The notes under the pieces are model-generated. The model searched no databases. It was not told the DNA's origin and saw only the letters and a program-made list of their open reading frames with translations. The position numbers and the translations under genes were made by a program. Positions 44,593 through 54,143 of a stretch of DNA of 64,000 nucleotides are shown piece by piece. Position 1 is the stretch's first letter; each line of letters opens with the position of its first letter. Source of the stretch: Halomonas maura. Its GTDB lineage: Bacteria > Pseudomonadota > Gammaproteobacteria > Pseudomonadales > Halomonadaceae. The DNA is taken from contig NZ_JAUFPQ010000029.1 of assembly GCF_030409305.1 (NCBI RefSeq), positions 21,046 through 85,045 of the forward strand, given 5' to 3'.

Positions 44593-46035
44593 TCAGTCGA
44601 TCATCGGCACCAGGGTGTCGATGCTCGTGCGGGCGTCGCCGTAGAGCATCCGGGTGTTCTCCTTGAAGAACAGCGGGTTCTCGATACCCGAATAGCCGGT
44701 GCCCTGGCCACGCTTGCTGACGAACACCTGCTTGGCTTCCCAGACCTTCAGCACCGGCATGCCGGCGATCGGGCTGTTGGGATCCTCCTGGGCGGCCGGG
44801 TTGACGATATCGTTGGAGCCGATGACGATCACCACGTCGGTCTCGGCGAAGTCGTCGTTGATCTCGTCCATCTCCAGCACGATGTCGTAGGGCACCCTGG
44901 CCTCGGCCAGCAGCACGTTCATGTGCCCCGGCAGGCGGCCGGCCACCGGGTGGATGCCGAAGCGCACGTTCTTGCCGGCGCTGCGCAGCTTGCGGGTCAG
45001 CTCGCTGACCGCGTTCTGGGCCTGGGCCACCGCCATGCCGTAGCCCGGCACGATGATCACGCTGTCGGCGTCGTTGAGCGCGCTGGCCACCCCATTGGTG
45101 TCGATGGCCACCTGCTCGCCCTCGATCTCCGCGGCCGGGCCCTGGCTGCCACCGAAGCCCCCCAGGATCACGTTGACGAAGTTGCGGTTCATCGCCTTGC
45201 ACATGATGTAGGAGAGGATGGCACCGGAGGAGCCCACCAGGGCGCCGGTGACGATCAACAGGTCATTGGACAGGGTGAAGCCGATGGCCGCCGCCGCCCA
45301 GCCGGAGTAGCTGTTGAGCATCGACACCACCACCGGCATGTCGGCGCCGCCGATGCCCATGATCAGGTGATAGCCGATGAAGAACGCCAGGGCCGCCAGC
45401 AGCAGCAGGGTCCAGAAGCCGGCGCCGTTGAAGTAGAGCATCGCCAGCACCACGGACAGGCCCGCGGCGGCGGCATTGAGCAGGTGGCCGCCGGGCAGCT
45501 GACGGGGCTTGCCGTCCACCTTGCCGGCCAGCTTGCCGAAGGCGATCACCGAGCCGGTGAAGGTCACCGCGCCGATGAACACGCCGAGCACCACCTCGAT
45601 CTGCAGGAAGGTCAGCTCGGCCGGCGTCTTGTGCGCCACCAGGGCGGCGAAGGCGGAGAAGCCCTCGCTGCCCTGCTCGGCGAGCTGGCTGGCCAGCACC
45701 CGGCGCCGCTCGAGGTCGGCGTTGAAGCCGACGAACACCGCCGCCAGGCCGACGAAGCTGTGCAGCGCCGCCACCAGCTGCGGCATCTCGGTCATCTCGA
45801 CCTTCTTGGCCACATAGGCGCCGATGATCGCGCCGATGACCATCATCGGCAGCATCCACCAGTAGCCGCCGATGCCCGGCCCGAGGGCCGTGAAGAACAC
45901 CGCCACGGCCATGCCGATGATGCCGTACCAGACGGCCCGCTTGGCCTTCTCCTGGTTGCTCAGCCCCCCCAGCGAGAGGATGAACAGCACACTCGCCGCG
46001 ATCGAGGCGGCAGATACGAATCCTTGTCCCAACAT
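44593..46035 (-). CDS. pntB: NAD(P) transhydrogenase subunit beta
   Basis: The 480-residue beta subunit of the proton-translocating transhydrogenase. The N-terminal two-thirds are membrane helices forming half of the proton channel. The C-terminal dIII domain binds NADP(H) (V-I-I-V-P-G-Y-G-M-A-V-A-Q-A-Q, then R-F-G-I-H-P-V-A-G-R-L-P-G-H-M-N-V-L-L-A-E-A). It lies 17 nt after pntA. Confidence 0.96.
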   Translation of the reverse strand: MLGQGFVSAASIAASVLFILSLGGLSNQEKAKRAVWYGIIGMAVAVFFTALGPGIGGYWWMLPMMVIGAIIGAYVAKKVEMTEMPQLVAALHSFVGLAAVFVGFNADLERRRVLASQLAEQGSEGFSAFAALVAHKTPAELTFLQIEVVLGVFIGAVTFTGSVIAFGKLAGKVDGKPRQLPGGHLLNAAAAGLSVVLAMLYFNGAGFWTLLLLAALAFFIGYHLIMGIGGADMPVVVSMLNSYSGWAAAAIGFTLSNDLLIVTGALVGSSGAILSYIMCKAMNRNFVNVILGGFGGSQGPAAEIEGEQVAIDTNGVASALNDADSVIIVPGYGMAVAQAQNAVSELTRKLRSAGKNVRFGIHPVAGRLPGHMNVLLAEARVPYDIVLEMDEINDDFAETDVVIVIGSNDIVNPAAQEDPNSPIAGMPVLKVWEAKQVFVSKRGQGTGYSGIENPLFFKENTRMLYGDARTSIDTLVPMID

Positions 46036-46052
46036 TTAGTGATCTCCGCCGC

Positions 46053-47624
46053 TCAGGATTTCTGGAACATGGCGAGCATCCGGCGCGTGACCTGGAAGCC
46101 CCCCACGATGTTGATGGTGGCGATCAGCACCGAGATCCCCGCCAGCAGCCCCACCAGGGCGCTGCCGGAGCCGATCTGCAGTACCGCCCCGAGCACGATG
46201 ATCCCGGAGATGGCGTTGGTCACCGCCATCAGCGGGGTGTGCAGGGAGTGGCTCACGCCCCAGATCACCTGGAAGCCCACGAAGCAGGCCAGGGCGAAGA
46301 CGATGAAGTGCTGCATGAAGGAGGCCGGGGCCACCTGACCGAGCAGCAGCATCAGGGCGCCGCCCACGCCGAGCAGCGTGGCCTGGCGCTTGGTCTGGGC
46401 GACGAAGGCGCTGTGCTCGGCGGCCTTCTTCTCCTCGGGCGTCGGCTCCTTCTCCTTCGGCTTGGGCTTGGCCGCGGCGATGGCCTGCACCTTGGGCGGC
46501 GGCGGCGGGAAGGTGATCTCGCCCTCGTGGGTCACCGTGGAGCCGCGGATGACATCGTCATCCATGTCGTGGTCGAGGCTGCCGTCCTTCTCCGGCGTCA
46601 GGTCGGTCAGCATGTGGCGGATGTTGGTGGCATACAGCAGCGAGGCCTGGGTCGCCATGCGCGACGGGAAGTCGGTATAGCCGACCACGATCACGCCGTT
46701 GTCGGTGACGATGCGCTGGTCGGGCACCGTCAGGTCGCAGTTGCCGCCCTTCTCGGCCGCCAGGTCGACGATCACCGAGCCCGGCTTCATGGCCTTGACC
46801 ATGTCCTCGAGCCACAGCTTGGGCGCCGGCCGACCGGGGATCAGCGCCGTGGTGATGACGATGTCGATGTCCGGGGCCTGCTCGCGGAACAGCGCCAGCT
46901 GCTTCTCGCGGAACTCGGGGCTCGACGGCGCCGCATAGCCGCCGCTACCGGAGCCGTCCTGGCTGTCCTCGAAGTCGAGGAACAGGAACTCGGCGCCCAT
47001 GGACTCGATCTGCTCGGCCACCTCGGGGCGCACGTCGAAGGCCCGCACCACGGCCCCCAGGCTGGTCGCGGTGCCGATGGCGGCGAGGCCGGCCACCCCG
47101 GCGCCGACGATCAGCACCTTGGCCGGCGGCACCTTGCCGGCGGCGGTCACCTGGCCGGTGAAGAAGCGCCCGAACTGGTTGCCGGCCTCGATGACCGCCC
47201 GGTAGCCGGCGATGTTGGCGGTGGAGGACAGGGCATCCATCTTCTGGGCCCGCGAGATCCGCGGCACCATGTCCATGGCGATGACGCTGGCGCCCTTGTC
47301 GCGGCACTGCTCCAGCAGCGCCTCGTTCTGGGCCGGCCAGAAGAAGGAAATCAGGGTCTGGCCGCGGCGCAGGTAGCCGGCCTCCTCCTCGGACGGCTCG
47401 CGGACCTTGATGACGACATCGGCCGCCTCCCAGAGCGCCTCGGCACCGTCGATGACGGTAACGCCGGCGTCCCGGTAGGCCGCATCGTCGAAGCCCGCGG
47501 CCTCACCGGCGCCGGCTTCGACCAGGCATTCGTGTCCCAGCTTCTGGATCTGCTGCGCGCTCTCCGGGGTCAGCGCGACACGCGCCTCCCCGGATGCACG
47601 CTCCTTGGGTGCACCGATCTTCAC
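46053..47624 (-). CDS. pntA: NAD(P) transhydrogenase subunit alpha
   Basis: The 523-residue alpha subunit, undivided as in E. coli. The N-terminal dI domain resembles alanine dehydrogenase (M-K-I-G-A-P-K-E, R-I-S-R-A-Q-x-M-D, and the NAD loop V-G-A-G-V-A-G-L-A-A-I). A Pro/Lys/Glu-rich linker near residue 400 leads to four C-terminal membrane helices. With PntB it makes NADPH at the expense of the proton gradient. Confidence 0.96.
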   Translation of the reverse strand: MKIGAPKERASGEARVALTPESAQQIQKLGHECLVEAGAGEAAGFDDAAYRDAGVTVIDGAEALWEAADVVIKVREPSEEEAGYLRRGQTLISFFWPAQNEALLEQCRDKGASVIAMDMVPRISRAQKMDALSSTANIAGYRAVIEAGNQFGRFFTGQVTAAGKVPPAKVLIVGAGVAGLAAIGTATSLGAVVRAFDVRPEVAEQIESMGAEFLFLDFEDSQDGSGSGGYAAPSSPEFREKQLALFREQAPDIDIVITTALIPGRPAPKLWLEDMVKAMKPGSVIVDLAAEKGGNCDLTVPDQRIVTDNGVIVVGYTDFPSRMATQASLLYATNIRHMLTDLTPEKDGSLDHDMDDDVIRGSTVTHEGEITFPPPPPKVQAIAAAKPKPKEKEPTPEEKKAAEHSAFVAQTKRQATLLGVGGALMLLLGQVAPASFMQHFIVFALACFVGFQVIWGVSHSLHTPLMAVTNAISGIIVLGAVLQIGSGSALVGLLAGISVLIATINIVGGFQVTRRMLAMFQKS

Positions 47625-47952
47625 GATGGATCTCCCGCTCTAGTATTTAGAATTTGCATAAACCAGGCCGGACAGTGATACCTGAGACGCTAAGGATTCT
47701 CAAGCCGTATGACGGTGGCGGTAGCGTCCGGGGCGTCGTGGGTATCGTCTTGAAACCAAACGCTCATTATTACGTAAACGTCAAGCAGGCATGCCAGCCG
47801 TGTCAGGCAAGGGCGCCGGAACAGCGGGTCTCGTGCGACGAGGGCCGGCGTCATCGCGACGGGAAGGCGCTCCGAAGGCACGCCGGCCGCCCCTCGGGGC
47901 GGCCGGCGACAGGCGGGGGACGCCATCGCTGAGTGGCGTCCCGGGCGGGGCG
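47625..47952. other. 328-bp region between htpG and pntA
   Basis: No gene is supported. It holds the candidate pntA promoter (47675-47703) and two perfect hairpins downstream of htpG: 12-bp arms at 47882-47907 and 9-bp arms at 47917-47942. Neither hairpin has a T-run, but together they probably end the htpG transcript. Confidence 0.6.
47675..47703 (-). promoter_or_regulatory. Candidate sigma-70 promoter of pntAB
   Basis: On the minus strand, TTGAGA (47698-47703) and TATCAC (47675-47680) are separated by 17 nt. The -10 is 51 nt upstream of the pntA ATG. Confidence 0.45.
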
Positions 47953-49857
47953 TCAGGCGCTCAACAGGGCGTTGAGGCGGCGCACATAGGCGGCCGGGTC
48001 GTCGAGGTGACCGCCCTCGGCGATGATCGCCTGGTCGAGCAGGATGCGCGCCAGGTCGCCGAAGCCGTCGCCCTCGACACCCTCCAGGCGCGCCACCAGG
48101 GCATGCTCGGGGTTGAGTTCGAGGATCGGCTTGACCTCCGGCAGCGGCTGACCGGCGGCCTCCATGATGCGGCGCATCTGGTAGCCCATCTCGTGCTCGG
48201 GCAGCACCACGCAGGCCGGGGAGTCGGTCAGCCGGTGGGTCACCTTGACCTCCTGGACCTCGTCGCCCAACGCCTCCTTGACGCGCTTGACCAGGTCCTG
48301 CTTGGCCTTGGCGGTCTCCTCCTGGGCCTTCTTCTCGTCCTCGTCCTCGATCTCGCCGAGGTCGAGATCGCCCTTGGCCACGTCGACGAAGGACTTGCCC
48401 TCGAACTCGGTGAGGTGGCTCATCAACCACTCGTCGATGCGATCGTGGAGCAGCAGCACCTCGATGCCCTTCTTGCGGAAGATCTCCAGATGCGGGCTCG
48501 ACTTGGTGGCGTTGAAGCCGTCGGCGACGATGTAGTAGATCTTCTCCTGGCCATCCTTCATGCGCGAGATGTAGTCGGCCAGCGACTGGTCCTGGGTGGC
48601 GCTGTCGGTGTGGGTGCTGGAGAAGCGCAGCAGGCCGGCGATCTTCTCGCGGTTGGCGTGGTCCTCGGCCGGGCCTTCCTTGAGCACGCTGCCGAAGGTG
48701 TTCCAGAAGGTCTGGTAGGCCTCGCCGTCCTTGGCCAGCTTCTTGAGCATGTCCAGGGAGCGCTTGGTCAGCGCCGACTTGATCTTCTCGACCTGCGGGT
48801 CCTGCTGCAGCAGCTCGCGGGAGACGTTCAGCGACAGGTCACGGGTATCCAGCACGCCCTTGATGAAGCGCAGGTAGAGCGGCAGGAACTGCTCGGCGTC
48901 GTCCATGATGAAGACCCGCTGCACGTACAGCTTGACCCCCCGGGCGCCATCGCGCTCGTAGAGGTCGAAGGGGGCCCGGCCCGGCACGTAGAGCAGGCTG
49001 GTGTACTCGAGCTTGCCCTCGACCTTGTTGTGGCTCCAGGTCAGCGGGTCCGAGAAGTCGTGGGCCACGTGCTTGTAGAAGGCCTTGTACTCGTCGTCGG
49101 TGAGCTCGCTCTTGGGGCGCACCCACAGCGCCGTGGCCTCGTTGACGGTCTCCCAGCTGACGGTCTCGCTGCCCTCGATCTCGTTGCCGTCCTCGTCGCG
49201 CGCCTTCTCGACCTTCGGCATGCGCACCGGCACCTCGATGTGGTCGGAGTACTTGCGCACCAGGCTCTGCAGGCGGAAGTCGTCGGCGAACTCCTGGGCA
49301 TCCTCCTTGAGGTGCAGGACGATCTCGGTACCGTGGGCCTCGCGCTCGAGGTCGGCCACGGTGAACTCGCCCTCGCCCCTGGAGTGCCACTCGACGCCGG
49401 CCGACGGGTCGCTGCCCGCCTTGCGGGTACGCACGCTGATACCGTCGGCGACGATGAAGCCGGAATAGAAGCCGACGCCGAACTGGCCAATCAGCCGGGC
49501 GTCCTTCTGCTGCTCGCCGGAGAGCTGCTTGAGGAATTCGGCGGTGCCGCTGCGGGCGATGGTGCCGAGGTTCTCGATCACCTCGTCGCGGCTCATGCCG
49601 ATGCCGTTGTCGCGCACGGTGACGGTGCCGGCCTCGGCATCGTGCTCGATCTCGATGCGCAGCTCGCTGTCACCCTCGTAGATGGCGTCGTTGTCCAGCG
49701 CCGCGTAGCGCAGCTTGTCGCAGGCGTCGGCGGCGTTGGAGATCAGCTCGCGCAGGAAGATCTCCCTGTTGGAGTACAGGGAATGGATCATCAGGTGGAG
49801 CAGTTGCTTGACCTCGGTCTGGAAGCCGAGGGTCTCTTCATGGGTGGCAGTGGTCAT
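47953..49857 (-). CDS. htpG: Molecular chaperone HtpG (Hsp90)
   Basis: The 634-residue bacterial Hsp90. The N-terminal ATPase domain carries E-x-x-F-Q-x-E-V, I-F-L-R-E-L-I-S-N-A-A-D-A, V-R-D-N-G-I-G-M and G-Q-F-G-V-G-F-Y-S. The middle domain has the F-D-L-Y-E and L-P-L-Y-L-R-F-I-K-G segments and the catalytic-loop Arg in S-L-N-V-S-R-E. The C-terminal dimerisation domain follows. Single gene. Confidence 0.97.
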   Translation of the reverse strand: MTTATHEETLGFQTEVKQLLHLMIHSLYSNREIFLRELISNAADACDKLRYAALDNDAIYEGDSELRIEIEHDAEAGTVTVRDNGIGMSRDEVIENLGTIARSGTAEFLKQLSGEQQKDARLIGQFGVGFYSGFIVADGISVRTRKAGSDPSAGVEWHSRGEGEFTVADLEREAHGTEIVLHLKEDAQEFADDFRLQSLVRKYSDHIEVPVRMPKVEKARDEDGNEIEGSETVSWETVNEATALWVRPKSELTDDEYKAFYKHVAHDFSDPLTWSHNKVEGKLEYTSLLYVPGRAPFDLYERDGARGVKLYVQRVFIMDDAEQFLPLYLRFIKGVLDTRDLSLNVSRELLQQDPQVEKIKSALTKRSLDMLKKLAKDGEAYQTFWNTFGSVLKEGPAEDHANREKIAGLLRFSSTHTDSATQDQSLADYISRMKDGQEKIYYIVADGFNATKSSPHLEIFRKKGIEVLLLHDRIDEWLMSHLTEFEGKSFVDVAKGDLDLGEIEDEDEKKAQEETAKAKQDLVKRVKEALGDEVQEVKVTHRLTDSPACVVLPEHEMGYQMRRIMEAAGQPLPEVKPILELNPEHALVARLEGVEGDGFGDLARILLDQAIIAEGGHLDDPAAYVRRLNALLSA

Positions 49858-49943
49858 ATGTCTCGGACCCCTTGTCGACGGTTCGGCGGTGGCGATGCCA
49901 CCGGTTAGTGGCTTCCGTCGATATGGGGACCGCCGCGGGTTTT

Positions 49944-50414
49944 TCAAGCATCGCCTGCCGCCGGGTCGCCGAGCACGAAGTGCAGCCGCGCGGTGGCCAG
50001 CGGCGCGGCCTCGTCGTCCTGCCAGGCCCACACCCGGACATTGGCCAGGCGCCGCCCCTCGCGCAGCAGCTCGCAGCGCGCCAGGGTCGGCACCACCCGG
50101 GCGGTGCGCAGGTAGTCGATGGACAGGTCGACGATGCGCGGCAGGCGGGGCGCCCGGGCGGCCAGCATCAGGTCCAGGGTCGCCGCGGTCTCCATGAAGG
50201 CGGCCACCACCCCGCCGTGCAGGGCCGGCAACAGCACGTTGCCGACATTGCCCTGGCGAGGCTCGAGGCGAAACACCACCCCCTCGCCATCCGCGGCGGG
50301 CTCGGCGGCGACGCCGATATGCCGCGCATAGGGCAGCCTGGCCAGCCAGGCCTCGACGTCGCCGCGCGCCCGGGTCCGGGTCAGCCACTCGAGGTCGGTG
50401 AAACCCTCATGCAT
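49944..50414 (-). CDS. PaaI-family hotdog thioesterase
   Basis: A 156-residue hotdog-fold protein. The PaaI-type signature is L-L-P-A-L-H-G-G-V-V-A-A-F-M-E-T-A-A, followed by V-D-L-S-I-D-Y-L-R-T-A. Members hydrolyse acyl- or aryl-CoA thioesters; the substrate is unknown. It overlaps the upstream homologous gene by 8 bp. Confidence 0.85.
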   Translation of the reverse strand: MHEGFTDLEWLTRTRARGDVEAWLARLPYARHIGVAAEPAADGEGVVFRLEPRQGNVGNVLLPALHGGVVAAFMETAATLDLMLAARAPRLPRIVDLSIDYLRTARVVPTLARCELLREGRRLANVRVWAWQDDEAAPLATARLHFVLGDPAAGDA

Positions 50415-50904
50415 GATCGTCCTCCCGCGCGAACAGGGCCTCGGCGAAGCCCGGCGGCGTGTTGCGCGGCCCCAGCCGCACGAAGTTGGCGATGCCCCGG
50501 GCCACCGGCCGGGCGGCATCCTGCCAGACCCGACCCTCGGTGAACACCACCGAGGCGCTGACCGAGACCGCACGGGCCTCGGCATACAGCCCCTGGCCGG
50601 CGAGCGCGGGGCGGTAGTGGTCGACGCGCAGGTCGAGGGTCGGGCATACCTCGGGCGCCGGCAGGGCCGGCAGGACCGCCGCGCCACAGGCGGTATCCAG
50701 CAGCATGGTCAGCACGCCACCGTGCACCAGGCCGCGGTGGGGGTCCCCGAGCAGGTCGTCGTGCCAGGGCAGCCGGAGCCGCACCCCCGCGGGGCCGGCG
50801 GCCAGGACCTCCAGGCCGAGTTCACGCGTATGCGGGATCACCGTCACGAAGCGCGCCAGGGCGCGTCGCCAGTCGTCGGCAGCGGGGGAGAATCCGGGGG
50901 GCAT
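50407..50904 (-). CDS. PaaI-family hotdog thioesterase, upstream partner
   Basis: A 165-residue hotdog thioesterase with R-G-L-V-H-G-G-V-L-T-M-L-L-D-T-A-C-G and L-D-L-R-V-D-H-Y-R-P-A, the same motifs in the same order as its coupled neighbour. Sequence elsewhere is divergent. Adjacent members can form heteromers, but this is not shown by the sequence. Confidence 0.86.
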   Translation of the reverse strand: MPPGFSPAADDWRRALARFVTVIPHTRELGLEVLAAGPAGVRLRLPWHDDLLGDPHRGLVHGGVLTMLLDTACGAAVLPALPAPEVCPTLDLRVDHYRPALAGQGLYAEARAVSVSASVVFTEGRVWQDAARPVARGIANFVRLGPRNTPPGFAEALFAREDDHA

Positions 50905-50984
50905 GGGCTACCTCGTCGGCCGGGCTCGACACAAAGTCAAACGTTCGACTCAATCTAGCCGGATCGCCTCACCCTGACAATGCC

Positions 50985-51317
50985 TCAGGGCAAGGCCGTG
51001 TCGTCGCCGCCCTCCTTCCAGGCGCGATAGTCGGCCAGGCTCCGATCGACGCGGGTCAGCAGCCAGCCGACCACCACCACGTCATCCATCAGGCCCAGCA
51101 GCAGCAGGACATCGGGGATCAGGTCCAGCGGCGAGAGCAGGTAGGCCAGCGCCGCGAGCATCCACAGCAGCGCCGACCAGGGCACCGGCCGGTAGCGGCC
51201 GCGGAGCACGTCGGCGAGCATCGGGCCGAACAGGCGCAGGGCACGGCGCATCTGCCCCAGCGCCCGGGAGCGGTGCTTGAGGCGCTGGAGCAGCGCCAGA
51301 CCATTGAATCCAGCCAT
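50985..51317 (-). CDS. YkvA-family (DUF1232) membrane protein
   Basis: A 110-residue protein with the DUF1232 core: L-A-Y-L-L-S-P-L-D-L-I-P-D-V-L-L-L-L-G-L-M-D-D, preceded by a W-S-A-L-L-W-M-L helix. Small inner-membrane proteins of unknown role. The ATG at 51317 has a strong AAGGAGG upstream; a longer frame to 51392 lacks this. Divergent from the transglycosylase gene. Confidence 0.85.
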   Translation of the reverse strand: MAGFNGLALLQRLKHRSRALGQMRRALRLFGPMLADVLRGRYRPVPWSALLWMLAALAYLLSPLDLIPDVLLLLGLMDDVVVVGWLLTRVDRSLADYRAWKEGGDDTALP

Positions 51318-51470
51318 CTCGTCCTCCTTGCCGGCAACGGCGATTGCCGCTAAACGATAAGAGAGTCGCTGGGCGTCGGCCAGCGACGACACTACTCAAG
51401 GCCTTCGCCATGGGCGACCATGGTGACCCTCTCCACCGCACCACGCCAGCCCAACCAACGAGGCGACACG

Positions 51471-53420
51471 ATGCCAAGGTTCCCCCTTGCTCCCTGGAAG
51501 TCCCTGCTGACCGCCGCCCTGCTCTGCCTGCCCGCGGTCGTCCACGCCGAGCCCGGCGACCGCGCCATGCGCGATGCGCTGCAGGCGGCGCGCCAGCACC
51601 GCTGGCAGGCCATCGACCCGGCCGCCATCGATGACCATGTGCTGGCCGGCTACGTCGACTATCACCGGCTCAAGGCGCGCCTGCCCGCCGCCGAGCCCGG
51701 CGAGGTGCAGGCCTTCCTCGAGCGCCATGGCGACTCGCCGCTGGCCGGCTGGATGCGCGCCCGGGCCATCTCGGCCTATGGCGAGGCCGGCCGCTACCGG
51801 CGCCTGCTCGCCGTGGCCGACGGCGAGCCCTCGGGGACCGCACGCCAGTGCCATTACTATACCGCCCTGCTGGACGAGGCGCCCCAGACGGCCGCCGAGG
51901 GCGGCCGTCGGCTGTGGGCGGTCGGCCGCTCCCAGCCGGATGCCTGCGACCCCCTCTTCGCCACCCTGCGGGCCCGGGGCGAGATCGGCTCGGGGGCGAT
52001 CTGGGAGCGCCAGATGCTGGCCTGGCAGGACGGGGAAACCGGGCTGGCCCGCTACCTGGGCCGCATGCTCGGCGACGACTGGAACACTGGCCAGGCGGCC
52101 ATGCAACGCCTGCAGCAGGACTACGCGGCGATCACCCGGGTGCCCACCTGCATCGGCCCCGACTGCCGGGGCAGCGGGGCGCTGTTCGCCGCCGCCATGC
52201 ATGGCTTCACCCGCGCGGACACCGAGGCGGCCCTGGAGGCCTGGCGCAAGGTGGCGCCGAGCCTGACGATCGACAACGCCCGCCGCGAGGCCATCGAGCG
52301 TGACCTGGCGTTCTATTCCCTGGTCCGCGATATCGACCAGAACCGCGGCTGGGTCGACGGCGTCCTGCCGCGGCTGGCCGACAGCGACCTGTATGAGCTG
52401 CGCACCCGGGTGGCGCTGGCCGACCGCGACTGGGCGGGCGTGATCGACTGGATCGCGCGGCTCCCCGAGGCGGAGCGCGGCGAGGCTCGCTGGCAATACT
52501 GGCTGGCCCGCGCCCACGAGCAGCGCGGCGATGACGCCACCGCCCAGGCGGCCTATCGGCGGGCCGCCGGCGAGCGCGACTTCTACGGCTTCGCCGCTGC
52601 CGACCGGCTTGGCCAGCCGTATGCGCTGAAGATGGCATCGACCAGCATCGCAGCGACACAGCGCCAGGCCATCGCCGAGAGCCCCGCGGTGCGTCGCACC
52701 GAGGCGCTGCTGCGGATCGGCGAGCCGGGACTGGCCGCCAGCGAATGGTACAACGCCGCGGCGAATGCCTCGCCGCAGGAGGCCCGGGCCATGGCCGACT
52801 ATGCCCAGCGGCAAGGCTGGCATGCGCGCCTGGTGCAGACCACCATCGCCGCGAAGCTGTGGGACGCCCTGGAGTGGCGCTTCCCCGAGGCCTACCGCGA
52901 GCATTTCCTGCGCTGGGGCGAGGTCACCGGTGTCGATCCCTACCTGCTGATGGGCATCGCCCGCCGCGAGAGCGCCTACAATCCCGAGGCGCTCTCCCCG
53001 GCCGGCGCCCGGGGCCTGATGCAGCTGATGCCGGCCACCGCCGCCGAGGTCAGCCGGCGGCTGGGCCTCGACGACCCGGGCCCCTATGGCGTGCTGGAGC
53101 CCGCCGTGAACATCCGCCTCGGCAGCACCTATATCGGCGAGATGCTCGATCGCTACCGGGGCAATCGCCTGGCCGCCACCGCGGCCTACAACGCCGGCCC
53201 GCACCGGGTCGACCGCTGGCTCAAGCAGGCCCCCGAGGCCTTCGACCTGTTCGTCGAGAGCATTCCCTTCCGCGAGACGCGCCACTATGTGCAGGCGGTG
53301 CTGACCTACCGGGTGATCTTCGCCAGCCTGGCCCAGGGCGGCGCGACCCGGGGGATCTCCCTGCTGACGCCGGCGGAGCAGAGCATGCGCTACGACGGCT
53401 CCTTGCTGGCCCGCAACTAG
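51471..53420 (+). CDS. slt: Soluble lytic murein transglycosylase
   Basis: A 649-residue periplasmic enzyme cleaving peptidoglycan to anhydromuropeptides. A signal peptide (A-A-L-L-C-L-P-A-V-V-H-A) is followed by a long alpha-superhelical (U/L) region and a C-terminal lysozyme-like domain. The catalytic Glu lies near residue 500 in R-R-E-S-A-Y-N-P, with G-A-R-G-L-M-Q-L-M-P-A-T-A and A-A-Y-N-A-G-P-H-R-V. The start at 51471 gives a proper signal peptide; the ATG at 51420 would extend it unnaturally. Confidence 0.94.
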   Translation: MPRFPLAPWKSLLTAALLCLPAVVHAEPGDRAMRDALQAARQHRWQAIDPAAIDDHVLAGYVDYHRLKARLPAAEPGEVQAFLERHGDSPLAGWMRARAISAYGEAGRYRRLLAVADGEPSGTARQCHYYTALLDEAPQTAAEGGRRLWAVGRSQPDACDPLFATLRARGEIGSGAIWERQMLAWQDGETGLARYLGRMLGDDWNTGQAAMQRLQQDYAAITRVPTCIGPDCRGSGALFAAAMHGFTRADTEAALEAWRKVAPSLTIDNARREAIERDLAFYSLVRDIDQNRGWVDGVLPRLADSDLYELRTRVALADRDWAGVIDWIARLPEAERGEARWQYWLARAHEQRGDDATAQAAYRRAAGERDFYGFAAADRLGQPYALKMASTSIAATQRQAIAESPAVRRTEALLRIGEPGLAASEWYNAAANASPQEARAMADYAQRQGWHARLVQTTIAAKLWDALEWRFPEAYREHFLRWGEVTGVDPYLLMGIARRESAYNPEALSPAGARGLMQLMPATAAEVSRRLGLDDPGPYGVLEPAVNIRLGSTYIGEMLDRYRGNRLAATAAYNAGPHRVDRWLKQAPEAFDLFVESIPFRETRHYVQAVLTYRVIFASLAQGGATRGISLLTPAEQSMRYDGSLLARN

Positions 53421-53435
53421 GCGGCGCCCCCAACG

Positions 53436-53465
53436 CGACGGCCCCGGCAGATGCCGGGGCCGTCG
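53436..53465. terminator. Hairpin between slt and the LysE gene
   Basis: Perfect 14-bp arms (CGACGGCCCCGGCA and complement) around a 2-nt centre, between convergent genes. No T-run on either strand. Confidence 0.6.
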
Positions 53466-53487
53466 GGGCATGGGCCAGGCGGGGTCC

Positions 53488-54132
53488 TCAGCCGGGGGCG
53501 CGCGTCATCGCCAGCTTGACCCCGAAGGCCACCAGCACCCCGCCGGTCACCGCATTGAGCCAGCGGGAGAAGGCCGCACTCGCCAGCCAGCGCCCGGCCC
53601 GCCCTACCAGCACCGCCACGGCGACCTGCCACAGGTTGGCGACCACGAAGTGGACCCCGGCCAGCCACAGCGACTTGGCCAGCGCCGGGTCCCCCGAGGC
53701 GATGAACTGCGGCAGGAAGGCCATGTAGAAGACCACCGTCTTGGGGTTCAGCACGTTGGACAGCAGCCCCTCGCGCAGGGGGCGCCAGGCCGGCACCCGC
53801 GCGTCCTCGCCGACGACCCCCGCCACCGGCAGGCCCTGGCCGCGCCGCGCCGCCCGCAGGGCGCCCACGCCCAGCCAGATCAGGTAGCCGGCCCCGGCGA
53901 GCTTGAGCATCCCGAAGGCCCAGGCCGACTGCAGCAGGATCAGCGAGATGCCCAGCGCCGAGACGGCGGCATGCACGAACAGGCCGCTGCAGATCCCCAG
54001 GCTGGTCAGCACGCCGTCCCCCAGCCCGCCCCGGGCGGTATTGCGGATCACCAGCAGGGTATCCACGCCCGGCGTGATACTGAGCAGGGTGATGGCCACC
54101 AGAAACGGCCAGAACTGGGCGTCGAGGAGCAT
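53488..54132 (-). CDS. LysE/RhtB-family exporter
   Basis: A 214-residue membrane protein with six predicted helices. The N-terminal T-P-G-V-D-T-L-L-V-I-R-N motif and the N-P-K-T-V-V-F-Y-M-A-F-L-P-Q-F segment are signatures of the LysE/RhtB superfamily, which exports amino acids or related compounds. Specificity cannot be assigned. It lies 11 nt downstream of the TM2 gene. Confidence 0.9.
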   Translation of the reverse strand: MLLDAQFWPFLVAITLLSITPGVDTLLVIRNTARGGLGDGVLTSLGICSGLFVHAAVSALGISLILLQSAWAFGMLKLAGAGYLIWLGVGALRAARRGQGLPVAGVVGEDARVPAWRPLREGLLSNVLNPKTVVFYMAFLPQFIASGDPALAKSLWLAGVHFVVANLWQVAVAVLVGRAGRWLASAAFSRWLNAVTGGVLVAFGVKLAMTRAPG

Positions 54133-54143
54133 CGCCGGAGCCC

